The notes: generated by a model not told the origin, from the sequence alone. Shown: positions 23,959-33,784, counted from the first letter of the stretch. The stretch is 64,000 bases of DNA from Centipeda flueggei ATCC 43531 (GCF_000160695.1 NZ_GG694006.1:200329-264328), one strand, 5' to 3'. A program made the numbers and translations.

Positions 23959-26403
23959 TTAAATCATGCAGTAAGCATTCCCCTGCTCTTCTGTCTGCAC
24001 ACCGAATGCCTCATTGTAGTATTCCTCGCGCAGTGCCATCACCCCGCTCTCCGTCCGCCAGACTGCACCAAGTCCTGCGAGTTCTTTTATCTCATACGAA
24101 AAGAGGTTAACCATATATTGCTGCGCTGATTTCATCTGCTTTCCGATTGATTTCCTGTCGAAAATCCTGTCATCAAACGCGACAATCATATCCTTCCCGC
24201 CCGCATAGGGAACAAGTACGGCTTCGCTATGTGAATCAATGACAGTAAAGGAACGCCCCGCATCCCGAAATGCCTGCCTAAAATAAGAAGAGATCCTATC
24301 CCCGCGCCCCATACGAGCCTGCACACCTGCGCTATTGCCGCTTAATAAGTCAAATATTGTATTTTGAGTGCTCAGAGGATATCTCATTTCTTTCCCAGTA
24401 CGTCCAGCATAAAACCTGCGAAAGTACTCCTGCATGATTGAGGGGCTTAAAATTGTATTTGCCGCTCGATCATAAAGCATAACGCGGGCAATATTTTTCC
24501 CGTGACGAATGTCTTTCAAGTGATCAAGATTTTCATCGGCACATTCAAAAACCCGAACTATCCCCTTCTCCATTTCCCCGTGCCGATTACACCGCCCTGC
24601 AGCCTGCGCGATGGAGGAGAATCCTGCCAATGCACGATAAACCACGGGAAAAGACACATCAACCCCCGCTTCAATCAGCTGTGTACTGATGCAAACAAGT
24701 CTTTTCTCCGGATGATTTTTACGCTCAGCAAGCGCCCTTCGAAGTTCTTTTAAGGTTGCTTTACGATGTGCCGAGCACATCTTCGTGCTAAGGTGCACAA
24801 TTTGTATCTCTTTATCTGAAAGCTGTATCTTTTCCGAAACAGCCTGATAGATTTCCTTCGCTTTTTTCGTGAGATTCACAATACAGAGTACATCCCCGAT
24901 TTCTTCCACGCTTTTGCAGATTTCTGAGGCAATCTCCTCCGCAGACCACCCACCATCACGATAACAATTTTCAACATCTACCCTTTCGAATCCTTCAAAT
25001 GTCTTTTCAATATCCGAGGTCATGGCTGCGTTGTCACTGAGATTGATTGAAACATCTAGCTTCTCCAAAGGTGGCTGGGTTGCCGTACACAGAACCGCTG
25101 TAATGCGGCAGAAATCTTTAAGAAAATTCATAGCTGCATTGAAAAGAAAAGTACATCGTACAGGAAGAGTCTGTATCTCGTCAAAGATTACAATGCTGTC
25201 CTGCAGAGAATTCATCCTGCGAATGGAACTGTTCCCGCCAGCAAAAAGTGTGTTGAGAAACTGCACCTGTGTTGTAAAGATGATGGGCACATCCCATCGT
25301 TCTGTCAGGATACGACGCCAGTCCATACTCTCTGTGTCTTCTCCGTCCGCCTCGGTAATGACATTGGAATGATGCTCCAGAATTGCTTCATCCACGCGGA
25401 AAATATCGCGAATTTCTTTGACGTTCTGGTCGATGATCGAGGTGTAGGGTATGACGACAATGATTCGTTTCTTTTGATATCTCTGTGCATGCTGTAGGGC
25501 AAAACGCATGCTTGCCAGCGTTTTCCCTCCGCCCGTGGGAACACAAAGCCTGAAAATTCCCGGTTCCTCCTCCGCAGCTTTCAAACAATCATCGCTGATT
25601 TTTTTGCGCAGCTGTGCAATCTTCTTTGCTTTTGGTTCCTTCGGCAGAGAAAACCCCGCAAGTTTACACTCCAATTTATCAGAGAAACTCGCCCATATCT
25701 CAGCAGTTTCCCATTCATCCGTCAGTGGTCTATCCAACTCAAATTCCGCGCTGTCCAGGCGATCTGCGTCAATCAGCATACTAAGCAGGAGTTTGTGTAC
25801 CATGCCCCAGTAAAAACAATATGCTTCACTCATCTCGTCATCCGAACAATGTACGGCACACGCAATTTTCGCATCCAAATCGACAATCTCATAAATCGAC
25901 TGTTCAAATATTCTATTAAGTTCTTCCTCCGCAATCACTTCACTGAAAAAATATTTGAGATCGACCCGAGAGAGTATATCCGCCTTATCGTTACGGCGAA
26001 GAAAATCAGAAGATTCATCTTTTCCATCTTGTCCATAATAATTCAGTAAGCCAGTATGATGTGAAAAAATCACAAGCGATGCGATTTCTGCAACAAACCT
26101 ATAATCTGCATTCTTTCTTCCATACTGTACCAACAGCAACTGTCCGCCCGCCGTCGCGTGGTCGACCTCACCCCTGCGGCTGTAATCTCCCGGATGCTTA
26201 CGGCACCAGTCAAGATACTCTGCAAACTCCGCCGTACACTTGCCGAGATCATGCAGCACGCCGATCAGATAAGCAAGCGACGAGAGTCCGAGCCTCGCCG
26301 CATCTTCTTTCATTAAATTGCCCACACGAAGAAGATGATCCTCCATCGACTGTTCTTTCGAGCCATCGCGCCGAATATGTGCAAGATACTGTTTCATCTT
26401 CAT
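23959..26403 (-). CDS. cas3: CRISPR-associated nuclease-helicase Cas3 (type I-C)
   Basis: Recruited by Cascade to degrade target DNA. It has an N-terminal HD nuclease domain (His51-Asp52 in HDLGKCTAEF; DHATAGGQ near 85) and a DExD/H helicase. Walker A is VPTGGGKTLASMRFAL near 295, motif II is FDEIQTLP near 410, and motif VI is QAAGRCNRHGE near 635. At 814 aa it is complete, with no split of HD and helicase parts. TTAGGAGTGAG precedes the ATG. It is the first gene of the cas operon; the region upstream is AT-rich. Confidence 0.96.
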   Translation of the reverse strand: MKMKQYLAHIRRDGSKEQSMEDHLLRVGNLMKEDAARLGLSSLAYLIGVLHDLGKCTAEFAEYLDWCRKHPGDYSRRGEVDHATAGGQLLLVQYGRKNADYRFVAEIASLVIFSHHTGLLNYYGQDGKDESSDFLRRNDKADILSRVDLKYFFSEVIAEEELNRIFEQSIYEIVDLDAKIACAVHCSDDEMSEAYCFYWGMVHKLLLSMLIDADRLDSAEFELDRPLTDEWETAEIWASFSDKLECKLAGFSLPKEPKAKKIAQLRKKISDDCLKAAEEEPGIFRLCVPTGGGKTLASMRFALQHAQRYQKKRIIVVIPYTSIIDQNVKEIRDIFRVDEAILEHHSNVITEADGEDTESMDWRRILTERWDVPIIFTTQVQFLNTLFAGGNSSIRRMNSLQDSIVIFDEIQTLPVRCTFLFNAAMNFLKDFCRITAVLCTATQPPLEKLDVSINLSDNAAMTSDIEKTFEGFERVDVENCYRDGGWSAEEIASEICKSVEEIGDVLCIVNLTKKAKEIYQAVSEKIQLSDKEIQIVHLSTKMCSAHRKATLKELRRALAERKNHPEKRLVCISTQLIEAGVDVSFPVVYRALAGFSSIAQAAGRCNRHGEMEKGIVRVFECADENLDHLKDIRHGKNIARVMLYDRAANTILSPSIMQEYFRRFYAGRTGKEMRYPLSTQNTIFDLLSGNSAGVQARMGRGDRISSYFRQAFRDAGRSFTVIDSHSEAVLVPYAGGKDMIVAFDDRIFDRKSIGKQMKSAQQYMVNLFSYEIKELAGLGAVWRTESGVMALREEYYNEAFGVQTEEQGNAYCMI

Positions 26404-26502
26404 CTCACTCCTAAGGTCATAATTCTATTTTATTTTATTAATTCCTTTAACTATTTATTCTAATCAAAAAATTTTATACCCTTTCATGTATAGACATGAC
26501 AT

Positions 26503-26543
26503 TAAAAAATCCCCTCGTCCGAAAATCATCAGATGAGAGGATA
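26503..26543 (-). terminator. rho-independent terminator after tRNA-Met
   Basis: On the minus strand ATCCTCTCATC pairs with GACGAGGGGAT and is followed by a U6 tract. It ends the tRNA-Tyr/tRNA-Met transcript about 100 nt before the cas3 start. Confidence 0.8.
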
Positions 26544-26554
26544 TATTGTTCATT

Positions 26555-26631
26555 TGGTGGCGGCACAGAGATTTGAACTCCGGACACTGCGGGTATGAAC
26601 CGCATGCTCTAGCCAACTGAGCTATGCCGCC
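26555..26631 (-). tRNA. tRNA-Met (CAT anticodon), elongator type
   Basis: A 77-nt cloverleaf: acceptor GGCGGCA, D-arm AGCTCAGTTGGCTAGAGC, anticodon stem TGCGG/CCGCA with loop TTCATAC, T-loop GTTCAAATC, and an encoded CCA. The paired first acceptor base pair (G-C) argues for the elongator form; an ATA-decoding tRNA-Ile with modified C34 is possible but less likely. Confidence 0.93.
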
Positions 26632-26633
26632 GA

Positions 26634-26719
26634 TGGTGGGCAGGGATGGATTCGAACCATCGTAATCCGAAGATGACAGATTTACAGTCTGTTGCCTTTA
26701 ACCACTCGGCCACCTACCC
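26634..26719 (-). tRNA. tRNA-Tyr (GTA anticodon)
   Basis: An 86-nt tRNA with a long variable arm. Acceptor GGGTAGG, anticodon stem CAGA/TCTG with loop CTGTAAA, T-loop GGTTCGAATCC, and an encoded CCA. It lies 2 nt upstream of tRNA-Met. Confidence 0.96.
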
Positions 26720-26732
26720 AAAAACTTTGACA

Positions 26733-26762
26733 AGTATATGCGATAAGGCGCTCCTTTGTCAA
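26733..26762 (-). promoter_or_regulatory. promoter of tRNA-Tyr/tRNA-Met
   Basis: On the minus strand a perfect TTGACA and TATACT are 18 nt apart, ending 13 nt before the tRNA-Tyr 5' end. The -35 lies just past the lysS stop codon. Confidence 0.75.
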
Positions 26763-26775
26763 GGAGTTTTTCCCG

Positions 26776-28281
26776 TTATTCAGCAAGCGGTTTCATCGTC
26801 GGGAACAGCAGCACATCGCGGATGGACGGGCTGTCCGTCAGGAGCATGACGAGGCGGTCGATGCCGATGCCAAGTCCGCCTGTCGGCGGAAGTCCGTACT
26901 CAAGTGCCGTCACATAGTCATGATCCATGACATGTGCCTCGGCATCCCCTGCCTCGCGCTGTGCGAGCTGATCCAGGAAGCGCTGTTCCTGATCGATGGG
27001 ATCGTTCAGCTCCGTAAAGCCATTGGCGAGCTCACGCCCATAGATGAAGAACTCAAAGCGATCTGTGATGCGCGGGTCGTCCGCGTTGCGCTTGGCGAGC
27101 GGCGAGATCTCCGTCGGATGTCCCGTAATGAAGGTCGGCTGCATCAGAGACTCCTCGACCTTCTCCTCAAATGCCGCATTGAGAATTCCGCCGATGCCAT
27201 GACGCTCCTCGAACGGGACGTGAATCTCGCGCGCCATGGCGCGTGCCTCGTCCACTGTACGGCAGGAGAGGAAGTCCTTCCCCGTCGCCTCACGGACAGC
27301 ATCATTCATACTGATGGTACGCACCTGTCCAAGGTCGATCTCAACCCCCTGATACGTGATCTTCGTCGTCCCCAGTACATCCTCTGCCGCCTGACGGACA
27401 ATACCCTCCGTGATCGCCATGAGATCGTAATGATCAGCAAATGCCTGATAGATCTCAATGGAGGTAAACTCAGGGTTATGCCGTACGTCCATCCCCTCGT
27501 TGCGGAAGACGCGCCCCATCTCGTAGACGCGATCCAGTCCGCCGACGATCAGACGCTTTAGACTGAGCTCGGTCGCAATACGCAGATAGAGGTCGATGTC
27601 GAGCGCGTTGTGATGTGTGACAAAGGGACGCGCCGCTGCCCCACCCGCGAGTGTGGAAAGCACGGGCGTCTCAACCTCTAGGAAGTCGCGCGCATCGAGA
27701 TAGCGGCGAATCGATTGGAGGATTGCCGTGCGCTTACGGAATGTCTCACGCACCTCCTGATTGACCATGAGATCAAGATAGCGCTGACGATAGCGTGTAT
27801 CCACGTCCTTCAGTCCGTGGAACTTCTCAGGCAGAGGACGAAGCGCCTTGGCGAGGAGGTCAAAGTCCTCGACACGCACAGTCACCTCACCGCGCCGCGT
27901 CTTAAAGACGACACCGCGAATGCCGATGATGTCGCCGATATCGAGCCGTTTGAACTCCTCTTTGTACTTCTGCTCGCCGAGCACGTCAAGCTTAAAGTAC
28001 ACTTGAATGTTCCCCGTGCGGTCATTCAGCGTGGAGAAGGACGCCTTGCCATGTCCGCGAATCGCCATCAGACGCCCTGCGATGTGAACTTCCTTTCCCT
28101 CCTCATCCTCGGCGAGATGCACGTATTCCTTTTTCAGATTTTCCGCATAGTCCGTGACCTCATAGCGATGTCCGAACGGCGCGATACCCATGGAACGGAA
28201 TGCATCCATCTTTTCCCGACGGACGCGCATCATTTCATTCAGATCCTGTTCCTGAGCAACGGATGCATGTTCTTCAGCCAT
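26776..28281 (-). CDS. lysS: lysyl-tRNA synthetase, class II
   Basis: Charges tRNA-Lys in the cytoplasm. An N-terminal OB-fold anticodon-binding domain (about residues 60-170) is followed by the class II core. Motif 1 lies around [21 protein letters not shown], motif 2 is [12 protein letters not shown] with ..[10 protein letters not shown], and motif 3 is [13 protein letters not shown]. At 501 aa it is full length. ATG 28281 is preferred (AAAGGAAC upstream). It lies 11 nt after greA, a conserved Firmicutes pairing. Confidence 0.97.
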   Translation of the reverse strand: MAEEHASVAQEQDLNEMMRVRREKMDAFRSMGIAPFGHRYEVTDYAENLKKEYVHLAEDEEGKEVHIAGRLMAIRGHGKASFSTLNDRTGNIQVYFKLDVLGEQKYKEEFKRLDIGDIIGIRGVVFKTRRGEVTVRVEDFDLLAKALRPLPEKFHGLKDVDTRYRQRYLDLMVNQEVRETFRKRTAILQSIRRYLDARDFLEVETPVLSTLAGGAAARPFVTHHNALDIDLYLRIATELSLKRLIVGGLDRVYEMGRVFRNEGMDVRHNPEFTSIEIYQAFADHYDLMAITEGIVRQAAEDVLGTTKITYQGVEIDLGQVRTISMNDAVREATGKDFLSCRTVDEARAMAREIHVPFEERHGIGGILNAAFEEKVEESLMQPTFITGHPTEISPLAKRNADDPRITDRFEFFIYGRELANGFTELNDPIDQEQRFLDQLAQREAGDAEAHVMDHDYVTALEYGLPPTGGLGIGIDRLVMLLTDSPSIRDVLLFPTMKPLAE

Positions 28282-28292
28282 CAATGTTCCTT

Positions 28293-28763
28293 TCACTTCT
28301 TGATATCGATAATCTTGTACTGGATGACACCCGCGGGGGCATTCACATTGATGGTGCGCCCGATTTTCTGTCCGAGGAGCGCCTCGCCGAGCGGGGACTC
28401 ATTCGAGATCTTTCCCTCATCGGGATCCGCCTCCGTCGAACCGACGATGAGGAACGTCTCCTCCTCGTCAAACTCCAAATCCTTAACCGTCACACGGCTG
28501 CCCATCGTCACAGTCTTGCCGTCGCCCGCCTTGATGATGTCGGAGTTGCGAATCTTGTTCTCGAGCTCCTGAATCTCGCCCTCGAGAAATGCCTGCTCAT
28601 TCTTCGCGTCATCGTACTCAGAGTTCTCGGAGAGGTCACCGAGAGCAATGGCGGCCTTTAAACGCTCTGCGATCTCGATGCGTCGAACGCTTTTGAGATA
28701 GTTGAGTTTCTCAACGAGCTTGTTGTACCCATCTTCGGTCAGCATGACCTTTTTCTCTGCCAT
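28293..28763 (-). CDS. greA: transcription elongation factor GreA
   Basis: Rescues backtracked RNA polymerase by stimulating transcript cleavage. The N-terminal coiled coil contains the acidic tip [20 protein letters not shown] (Asp/Glu pair), and a C-terminal FKBP-like domain ends in [13 protein letters not shown]. At 156 aa it is full length. It lies directly upstream of lysS and 13 nt after the broken GIY-YIG gene. Confidence 0.97.
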   Translation of the reverse strand: MAEKKVMLTEDGYNKLVEKLNYLKSVRRIEIAERLKAAIALGDLSENSEYDDAKNEQAFLEGEIQELENKIRNSDIIKAGDGKTVTMGSRVTVKDLEFDEEETFLIVGSTEADPDEGKISNESPLGEALLGQKIGRTINVNAPAGVIQYKIIDIKK

Positions 28764-28776
28764 GAAATGATCTCCT

Positions 28777-29071
28777 TCACTCTATGTGTACTTTTTTATT
28801 GATTTCATCCAGCAGTGCGGTGAGTTCCTCACCGCCTGACAGGACTAATGCTTCTCTTTGTGCATGCCGGAGTTTTTTGATCTGACATTCCCTCCGCTGC
28901 GCCTCCTCCTTCGTCGAAAAGGACTCGACATAGGCGAGGAAAACGGGGCGGTGCGCACGCGTGTACTTTGCCCCGCTGCCGTCGTTATGCGCACGAAGAC
29001 GCCGCTCAAGGTCGTTGCCAGCCCGCGTAAAGGCTCCCGTCCGCGCACCGCAGGAGGTAGGTGTAGTTCAT
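28777..29071 (-). pseudogene. GIY-YIG nuclease-family gene (YhbQ/UPF0213-like), frameshifted
   Basis: The first frame reads [18 protein letters not shown], the GIY-YIG start, but then meets a stop within three codons. A shift to another frame restores the rest: NDLERRLRAHNDGSGAKYTR, then PVFLAYVESFSTKEEAQRRE, and QIKKLRHAQREALV, ending at a proper TGA. The total span of 295 nt is not a multiple of three. A loss of 2 nt after TGG (TGGACCAAC to TGGCAAC) would explain it and restore the family motif WTNDLE. The start overlaps the cyclophilin stop (ATGA). It could be a real loss or a sequencing error. Confidence 0.85.
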
Positions 29072-29676
29072 TCGTCCGCAGACTTGATCGTGATCTTCTC
29101 GATCACGACATCATGCACGGGGCGGTCTGCATAACCGGTCTGCGTGTGTCCAATGTCGCGTACGACATCCATCCCCTTGATCACCTTTCCGAAAACGGCA
29201 TGATGATCGTCCAGCCACGGCGTCGCGGCAAGCGTGATGAAGAACTGACTTCCGCCCGTATTGGGCCCCGCATTTGCCATAGAGAGGATGCCCTCATCAT
29301 CATGACGGAGTGACGGGTCGAACTCATCGGGAATACTGTAGCCCGGTCCCCCCGTGCCATTCCCGTTCGGATCTCCGCCCTGAATCATGAATCCGTCAAT
29401 GACGCGGTGGAAAATCAGCCCGTCATAGAACCCCTTCTCCACGAGATCAGTGAAATTTTTCGTCGTGATCGGCGCCTTGTCCTCAAACAGCTCGACCTCA
29501 AATGTTCCCTTATTCGTTGTAAAAACTGCGATGTGATTTGCCACGGTGTGTTGTTCTCCTTTTTGATTCTGTGACGGCATATTGAGTGACATCCCTGCGT
29601 TCCCGCTGTGCACGATACAAAGCACGGCAGCCACAACGAAAAAAACGAGCGCAAGGACAGAAAATTTCTTTCCCAT
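29068..29676 (-). CDS. membrane-anchored or exported peptidyl-prolyl cis-trans isomerase (cyclophilin)
   Basis: Cyclophilin-type proline isomerase. An N-terminal hydrophobic segment ([16 protein letters not shown], about residues 6-22) is a signal anchor, so the enzyme acts outside the cytoplasmic membrane. The core motifs [35 protein letters not shown] and GSQFFITL are intact. About 202 aa from ATG 29676; an in-frame ATG 27 nt earlier (29703) cannot be excluded. It overlaps the GIY-YIG gene downstream. Confidence 0.92.
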   Translation of the reverse strand: MGKKFSVLALVFFVVAAVLCIVHSGNAGMSLNMPSQNQKGEQHTVANHIAVFTTNKGTFEVELFEDKAPITTKNFTDLVEKGFYDGLIFHRVIDGFMIQGGDPNGNGTGGPGYSIPDEFDPSLRHDDEGILSMANAGPNTGGSQFFITLAATPWLDDHHAVFGKVIKGMDVVRDIGHTQTGYADRPVHDVVIEKITIKSADE

Positions 29677-29699
29677 TCTACCGAATGCTCTCCTATATT

Positions 29700-30422
29700 T
29701 CAACCAAAATTGGAAAATTTATGCCGCTCTCCCGCCGTGCAGGGGGACCACACAGGAATTTCACGCCCCTTGGCAAAGAAATCTGCGGAGGGCTGCCATG
29801 CGGGATAGCCAACGGAATGCATCGCAACGAGTGCGCGCGGGTTCGTCTCGGCGCAGAACACCTTAGCTCCGCGTTCCATGGATGGACCAAGACGCCCGTC
29901 CACAGGGAAAAATGCGACGTCACACGAAAGCCCCGCCAGCCGTTTCATCTGTTTCCGAAAGCCGTTCTCGGCAAACTTACGGTTCACCTCGGTGTCCCCT
30001 GTCCAATCCCACCAGTTAAAATCGCCGGCATGGAAGATACGCTTTCCGTCCGCCTCGACGAGGAACGATGTTCCCTCGTCCGTAGAGGAGAACGATGTCA
30101 CGGATATGCACTCATCCTGCCATGCATCGTAGCAGCCGATCCACGTGGTCTTATCCTGCGGAATCCGTGCTGCTCCTGCATTTTCACGAATGTCCTCACT
30201 GAGAATATAGCGTGTGGTGTGTGCCGAAAAATCGGCAATCATCGGGTTAAAGTGGTCAAAATGTGCATGTGACGCAAAAAAATACAACGGCGCATCCCCA
30301 TGCGCCCCAATTTGCTTCGGCAGCACGCCGGCAGGATCATCAAACGCATCAAACACGAGCAGAATCTCTCCCACACGGATGAGAAATCCGCTGTTCAGCA
30401 AATAGGTCGCTTCCACGAACAC
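29700..30422 (-). CDS. metallo-beta-lactamase-fold hydrolase
   Basis: A small MBL-fold protein of the UlaG/YtkL-like group. The metal motif HAHFDH (His52, His54, Asp56, His57 region) is intact, as are the later ligands [11 protein letters not shown] and the C-terminal MHSVGYP. No signal peptide is seen, so it is probably cytoplasmic. The GTG start at 30422 directly abuts the YitT stop and uses GGAG within the yitT 3' end, so the two are translationally coupled. The substrate is unknown. Confidence 0.85.
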   Translation of the reverse strand: MFVEATYLLNSGFLIRVGEILLVFDAFDDPAGVLPKQIGAHGDAPLYFFASHAHFDHFNPMIADFSAHTTRYILSEDIRENAGAARIPQDKTTWIGCYDAWQDECISVTSFSSTDEGTSFLVEADGKRIFHAGDFNWWDWTGDTEVNRKFAENGFRKQMKRLAGLSCDVAFFPVDGRLGPSMERGAKVFCAETNPRALVAMHSVGYPAWQPSADFFAKGREIPVWSPCTAGERHKFSNFG

Positions 30423-31343
30423 TCATCTCCTTTCGTTTTCATCTTCGGTATTTTCATCGGATGCTGCGGCATCGTTTTGATTGATTCGCCCGAATCCGCG
30501 CCCCATAACCTCATTGGCCGACATAATGATGACGAAGGCATGAGGATCGACATTATGGACGATAAATTTCAGTTTTCCGACCTGCGTTGTCCCGACGCAA
30601 ACGAAGACAACGTTGCGCTCACGGCGCGTATATGCTCCCTGTCCATGCAGAAATGTGACACCGCGGTGCATGTTGTCGATGATACTCTCCGCGATTTCCC
30701 GATGACGATCGGAGACGATCAGCACGGCCTTGCGCTGATTGAATCCAGCGACGATCTTATCCACCATCGTCGCATTGATGAACATATAGATCAGCGTGAA
30801 CATCGCCGGCGCCATGCCAAACAGGAATGCGGCAATCAGCATGATGAGACAGTTGAGCGAGAAAAGCACGCCGCCCATGTGCAGATCATAGTACTTTCGC
30901 ACGATCGCCGCAAGAATGTCGAATCCGCCCGTGCTGCCGTTCATGCGGAATACAATGCCGTAGCCTAGTCCTGCGAATACACCGCCGTACACCGTCGTCA
31001 GCATCATATCGTTCACCGGCGCATAGGCATTGAACGGGCGTGTGAGATCAAGCAGAAAGGAAAAAATCGCCGTACCGATGATAATATCAACCGTATACGC
31101 ACGCCCCATCAGCTTCCATGCCATGAAGAGCAGCGGAATGTTATAGACGAACGTCTGCAGACCGATCGGCAGTCCAAACAGATAGTAGACAATCATCGCA
31201 ATTCCGGTTGCACCGCCCGTGAGCAGATGAGCCGGAACGAGGAAGAGATTGATCGCACTGCTCGCGATGAGACATCCCAGCGCAATGCCGGCATAGCGCA
31301 TGACGCGATGCCCCAGTATACGCATGTGCAGATGATGCGTCAT
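30423..31343 (-). CDS. YitT family membrane protein
   Basis: Integral membrane protein of the YitT/DUF161 family with a C-terminal DUF2179 domain. About five or six hydrophobic helices lie in residues 15-200, including motifs LLTGGATGIAMIVYYLFGLP and MNGSTGGFDILAAIV. A soluble tail (about 205-290; YTRRERNVVFVCVGTTQVGK) follows. At 306 aa it is typical. The stop abuts the MBL gene and the start overlaps the upstream gene by 4 nt. The transported substrate of this family is not established. Confidence 0.88.
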   Translation of the reverse strand: MTHHLHMRILGHRVMRYAGIALGCLIASSAINLFLVPAHLLTGGATGIAMIVYYLFGLPIGLQTFVYNIPLLFMAWKLMGRAYTVDIIIGTAIFSFLLDLTRPFNAYAPVNDMMLTTVYGGVFAGLGYGIVFRMNGSTGGFDILAAIVRKYYDLHMGGVLFSLNCLIMLIAAFLFGMAPAMFTLIYMFINATMVDKIVAGFNQRKAVLIVSDRHREIAESIIDNMHRGVTFLHGQGAYTRRERNVVFVCVGTTQVGKLKFIVHNVDPHAFVIIMSANEVMGRGFGRINQNDAAASDENTEDENERR

Positions 31344-31984
31344 GTTCCGTATCCTCCCAGACGAACAGGAGCAGCAGACGGCAAGGCAGTCACATCTATC
31401 TCCTTCTGTTCAATGAAATCACGCGCAAAATCCTGCACACAAAAGGGGCTGTATGGAGAACGTGCAAGTTCCTCTGTCTCCTCCTCCGTCAGCGGCAGCA
31501 TGGTCATTCGCACGGAAAGCAGCGCTCCGTGCTCGGCATCCAAATTCAATACGAGACGGCGGTGCGCATTCATCGGCTCGTCATAAACATAGCAGGTATG
31601 ATCGTCCATGAACTGCCGCTGTGCTTTTCCAAACACACGAAAGATATAGCTGCTCGTCGCACCATAGCGTACATCCTGCCGCAGACGGTACGCCCCCCCC
31701 ATGAGGCTGATGTCCACCACTTTCTTTCCCCCGGCAGTAGTCGAGACAACAACATCACCGTAAGTGAACGTGCGGAGATGAATTCCATGGACCATCTGCG
31801 TCCCCTCTGTATCCTCCTCGCCCCATGCCTGTTTAAGTGTCTGCTCTGCATCCCCGAGGGCAATGCCGCGATAGGAAAAGTCTGCGTCTTGTATCTGCCC
31901 CGCCGCTTCTCCTCTTGCAAAGAGAACACAGAATGCCAGCATACAGGAAAGAAAAAAGAGGGTACACTGCATATCGTTCCGCAT
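31340..31984 (-). CDS. secreted protein of unknown function
   Basis: A 214-aa protein with a signal peptide (hydrophobic stretch LFFLSCMLAFCVLFA, cleavage likely near GEAAG). The mature part contains a repeated-looking pattern of 'GIALGDAEQTLKQAWGEE', similar in style to periplasmic domains in which a residue-spaced 'GxxxGD' precedes an amphipathic helix. I do not recognise a family. The ATG at 31984 is preferred (GAGGTGAAG upstream). It overlaps yitT by 4 nt (ATGA), so it probably shares that transcript. Confidence 0.65.
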   Translation of the reverse strand: MRNDMQCTLFFLSCMLAFCVLFARGEAAGQIQDADFSYRGIALGDAEQTLKQAWGEEDTEGTQMVHGIHLRTFTYGDVVVSTTAGGKKVVDISLMGGAYRLRQDVRYGATSSYIFRVFGKAQRQFMDDHTCYVYDEPMNAHRRLVLNLDAEHGALLSVRMTMLPLTEEETEELARSPYSPFCVQDFARDFIEQKEIDVTALPSAAPVRLGGYGT

Positions 31985-32027
31985 ATTCTTCACCTCAACC
32001 ATCGGAAGCAATCAGATAGGGGCGTTC

Positions 32028-33260
32028 TCAAAAGGAAAAGCTGCCATGCTCCATGATCGTGATCTCCTGCCCCGTCCGCGTCCTGCCGACGACGGACAGA
32101 TCTGCCGTCCCGATCATAAAGTCCTCGTGAACAAGAGAATGATTGACTCCATGACGGAGAAGCTCCTCCTCCGTCATGCCATCTCCTCCCCTGATGCACG
32201 TCGGATATGCCTTACCAAGTGCCAAGTGGCAGGATGCATTCTCGTCAAAGAGCGTATTGTAGAAGAGGATACCGCTCGCTGAGATGGGCGACGCGTGCGG
32301 CACGAGAGCCGCCTCGCCAAGGAAGGATGCCCCCTCATCCGTCTGCAGGAGCTCGCGCAGATACTCCTCCCCGTTCTCCGCGTGGTAGTCCGTCACCTTC
32401 CCTGCACGGAATGTCAGCGAAAAACCTGAGATCAGATTTCCGTTATAGTGCAGGGGCTTCGACGCAACAACAACACCGTTCACACCGTCTCGCTTCGGCA
32501 GTGTGTAGACTTCCTCCGTGGGAATATTCGCGACAAACATCGTCCCCGATGCCGCCCGTTCCGCACCGCCCATCCAGATATGCCCCTTGGGCAGCTCCAC
32601 ATGGAGATCCGTGCCCAGACCGTTCCGATAGTGAAGTTCCGAAAAATCATGTGCATTCAGAAAATCTGCCGTCTTCTGCAGAGCGGACACGTGCTCCTTC
32701 CACGCCGCAACGGGGTCAGACTCCTCCGACACGCGCACGGCACGCAGAATCTCCGTCCAGAGCCGCGCTGCCGCTGTCTCTTCTGTCTCGTGTGGGAACA
32801 CCTTGCACGCCCACGCAGCCGTGGGGACAGAGACAACGCACCACGTATTCTGATTGCTCATCAGTCGTGCACGATAGCCCTGCAGTGCCTTGCCTGCTGT
32901 CTGCCCTGCCTCCGTCAGACGTTTCGGGTCGACATCGGAGAAAAGATCCGGGTGTTCCGCCGCAATGGAGATAAACGCCGCTCCCTGCGCCGCACTTTCA
33001 TCGTAGAATGCCTTCCGCCACGCAGGGAACTCACGGAATCGTGCAGCAGGCGCCTGACGAAAGCGGATATGTGAGAACTCCTCATCACTCCAGTTCACAG
33101 TGACATCATGCGCACCTGCACAGTAGCCCTCCTCCGCGAGCGCATGGACAAAATCTGCACAGGCAATCGGCGCATGAATAACGAGCGGTTGGTCTTCCTG
33201 AAGATTCACACCGACACGTACCACAAGAGCGGCATATTTACGAAGCAAATTCGTATTCAT
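32028..33260 (-). CDS. M29 family aminopeptidase (aminopeptidase T/AmpS type)
   Basis: Metallo-aminopeptidase that removes N-terminal residues from peptides in the cytoplasm. Family segments are LLRKYAALVVRVGVNLQEDQ at the N-terminus, NIPTEEVYTLPKRDGVNGVV (catalytic and metal Glu) and the C-terminal CHLALGKAYP and HSLVHEDFMIGTADL with metal His and Asp ligands. At 410 aa it is full length. It follows dtd directly; GAGGTG overlapping the dtd end serves as ribosome site. The metal cannot be told from sequence. Confidence 0.93.
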   Translation of the reverse strand: MNTNLLRKYAALVVRVGVNLQEDQPLVIHAPIACADFVHALAEEGYCAGAHDVTVNWSDEEFSHIRFRQAPAARFREFPAWRKAFYDESAAQGAAFISIAAEHPDLFSDVDPKRLTEAGQTAGKALQGYRARLMSNQNTWCVVSVPTAAWACKVFPHETEETAAARLWTEILRAVRVSEESDPVAAWKEHVSALQKTADFLNAHDFSELHYRNGLGTDLHVELPKGHIWMGGAERAASGTMFVANIPTEEVYTLPKRDGVNGVVVASKPLHYNGNLISGFSLTFRAGKVTDYHAENGEEYLRELLQTDEGASFLGEAALVPHASPISASGILFYNTLFDENASCHLALGKAYPTCIRGGDGMTEEELLRHGVNHSLVHEDFMIGTADLSVVGRTRTGQEITIMEHGSFSF

Positions 33261-33261
33261 T

Positions 33262-33708
33262 CTACACCTCATCTGTATCAAAGAGGAGTGTCACTGGACC
33301 GTCGTTGACTGATGCCACCTGCATATCCGCACCGAATTCTCCATGTGCGACAGAGACGCCGTGTTCCCTCAGATGCGTCATAAACGCTTCATACATAGGA
33401 ATCGCCACATCCGGCTTTGCCGCCTTGGAAAAGCCCGGGCGGCGCTTTTTGAGATCTGCAAAGAGCGTAAACTGTGAGATCACCAATACCGCACCGTTCA
33501 CCTCAGAGAGCGCACGGTTCATCTTTCCCGCATCATCGGAGAACACGCGCAGATGAACGATCTTTTCCGCCAGATGCGCTGCAGCGGCATCCGTATCCTC
33601 CGGTGCAATACCAAGCAGAATGAGATAGCCCGTCCCGATCTGTCCATGCAGGACCCCATCAATATGGACGGATGCCTCCTTGACACGCGTGACCACTGCT
33701 CGCAACAT
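33262..33708 (-). CDS. dtd: D-aminoacyl-tRNA deacylase
   Basis: Removes D-amino acids (and Gly) mischarged on tRNA. The active-site motifs SQFTLFAD (near residue 78) and the C-terminal NDGPVTLLFDT (near 135; the cis Gly-Pro) are intact, and the N-terminus MLRAVVTRVKEASVHIDG is typical. At 148 aa it is complete. In many Firmicutes dtd follows relA; here it starts its own transcript and leads the M29 peptidase gene. Confidence 0.96.
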   Translation of the reverse strand: MLRAVVTRVKEASVHIDGVLHGQIGTGYLILLGIAPEDTDAAAAHLAEKIVHLRVFSDDAGKMNRALSEVNGAVLVISQFTLFADLKKRRPGFSKAAKPDVAIPMYEAFMTHLREHGVSVAHGEFGADMQVASVNDGPVTLLFDTDEV

Positions 33709-33753
33709 ATCACCCCGTTGTATTCTCCGTATTTTCTCTACATAATGTGCTCT

Positions 33754-33782
33754 ATTATAACACGCCTTGCCGCAGATGTCTT
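33754..33782 (-). promoter_or_regulatory. promoter of dtd
   Basis: Minus strand: a perfect TATAAT with AAGACA (4 of 6 matches to TTGACA) 17 nt upstream, directly after the M18 peptidase stop codon. Confidence 0.5.
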
Positions 33783-33784
33783 TC

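Noticed and set aside
26749-26766. CTCCTTTGTCAAGGAG hairpin followed by T on the plus strand
   Set aside because: There is no plus-strand gene to terminate; on the minus strand the same bases form the -35 of the tRNA promoter.
28845-29048. Uninterrupted minus-strand frame over the GIY-YIG locus
   Set aside because: It is the third, non-coding frame; the conserved GIY-YIG residues occur in the two other frames joined by a shift.
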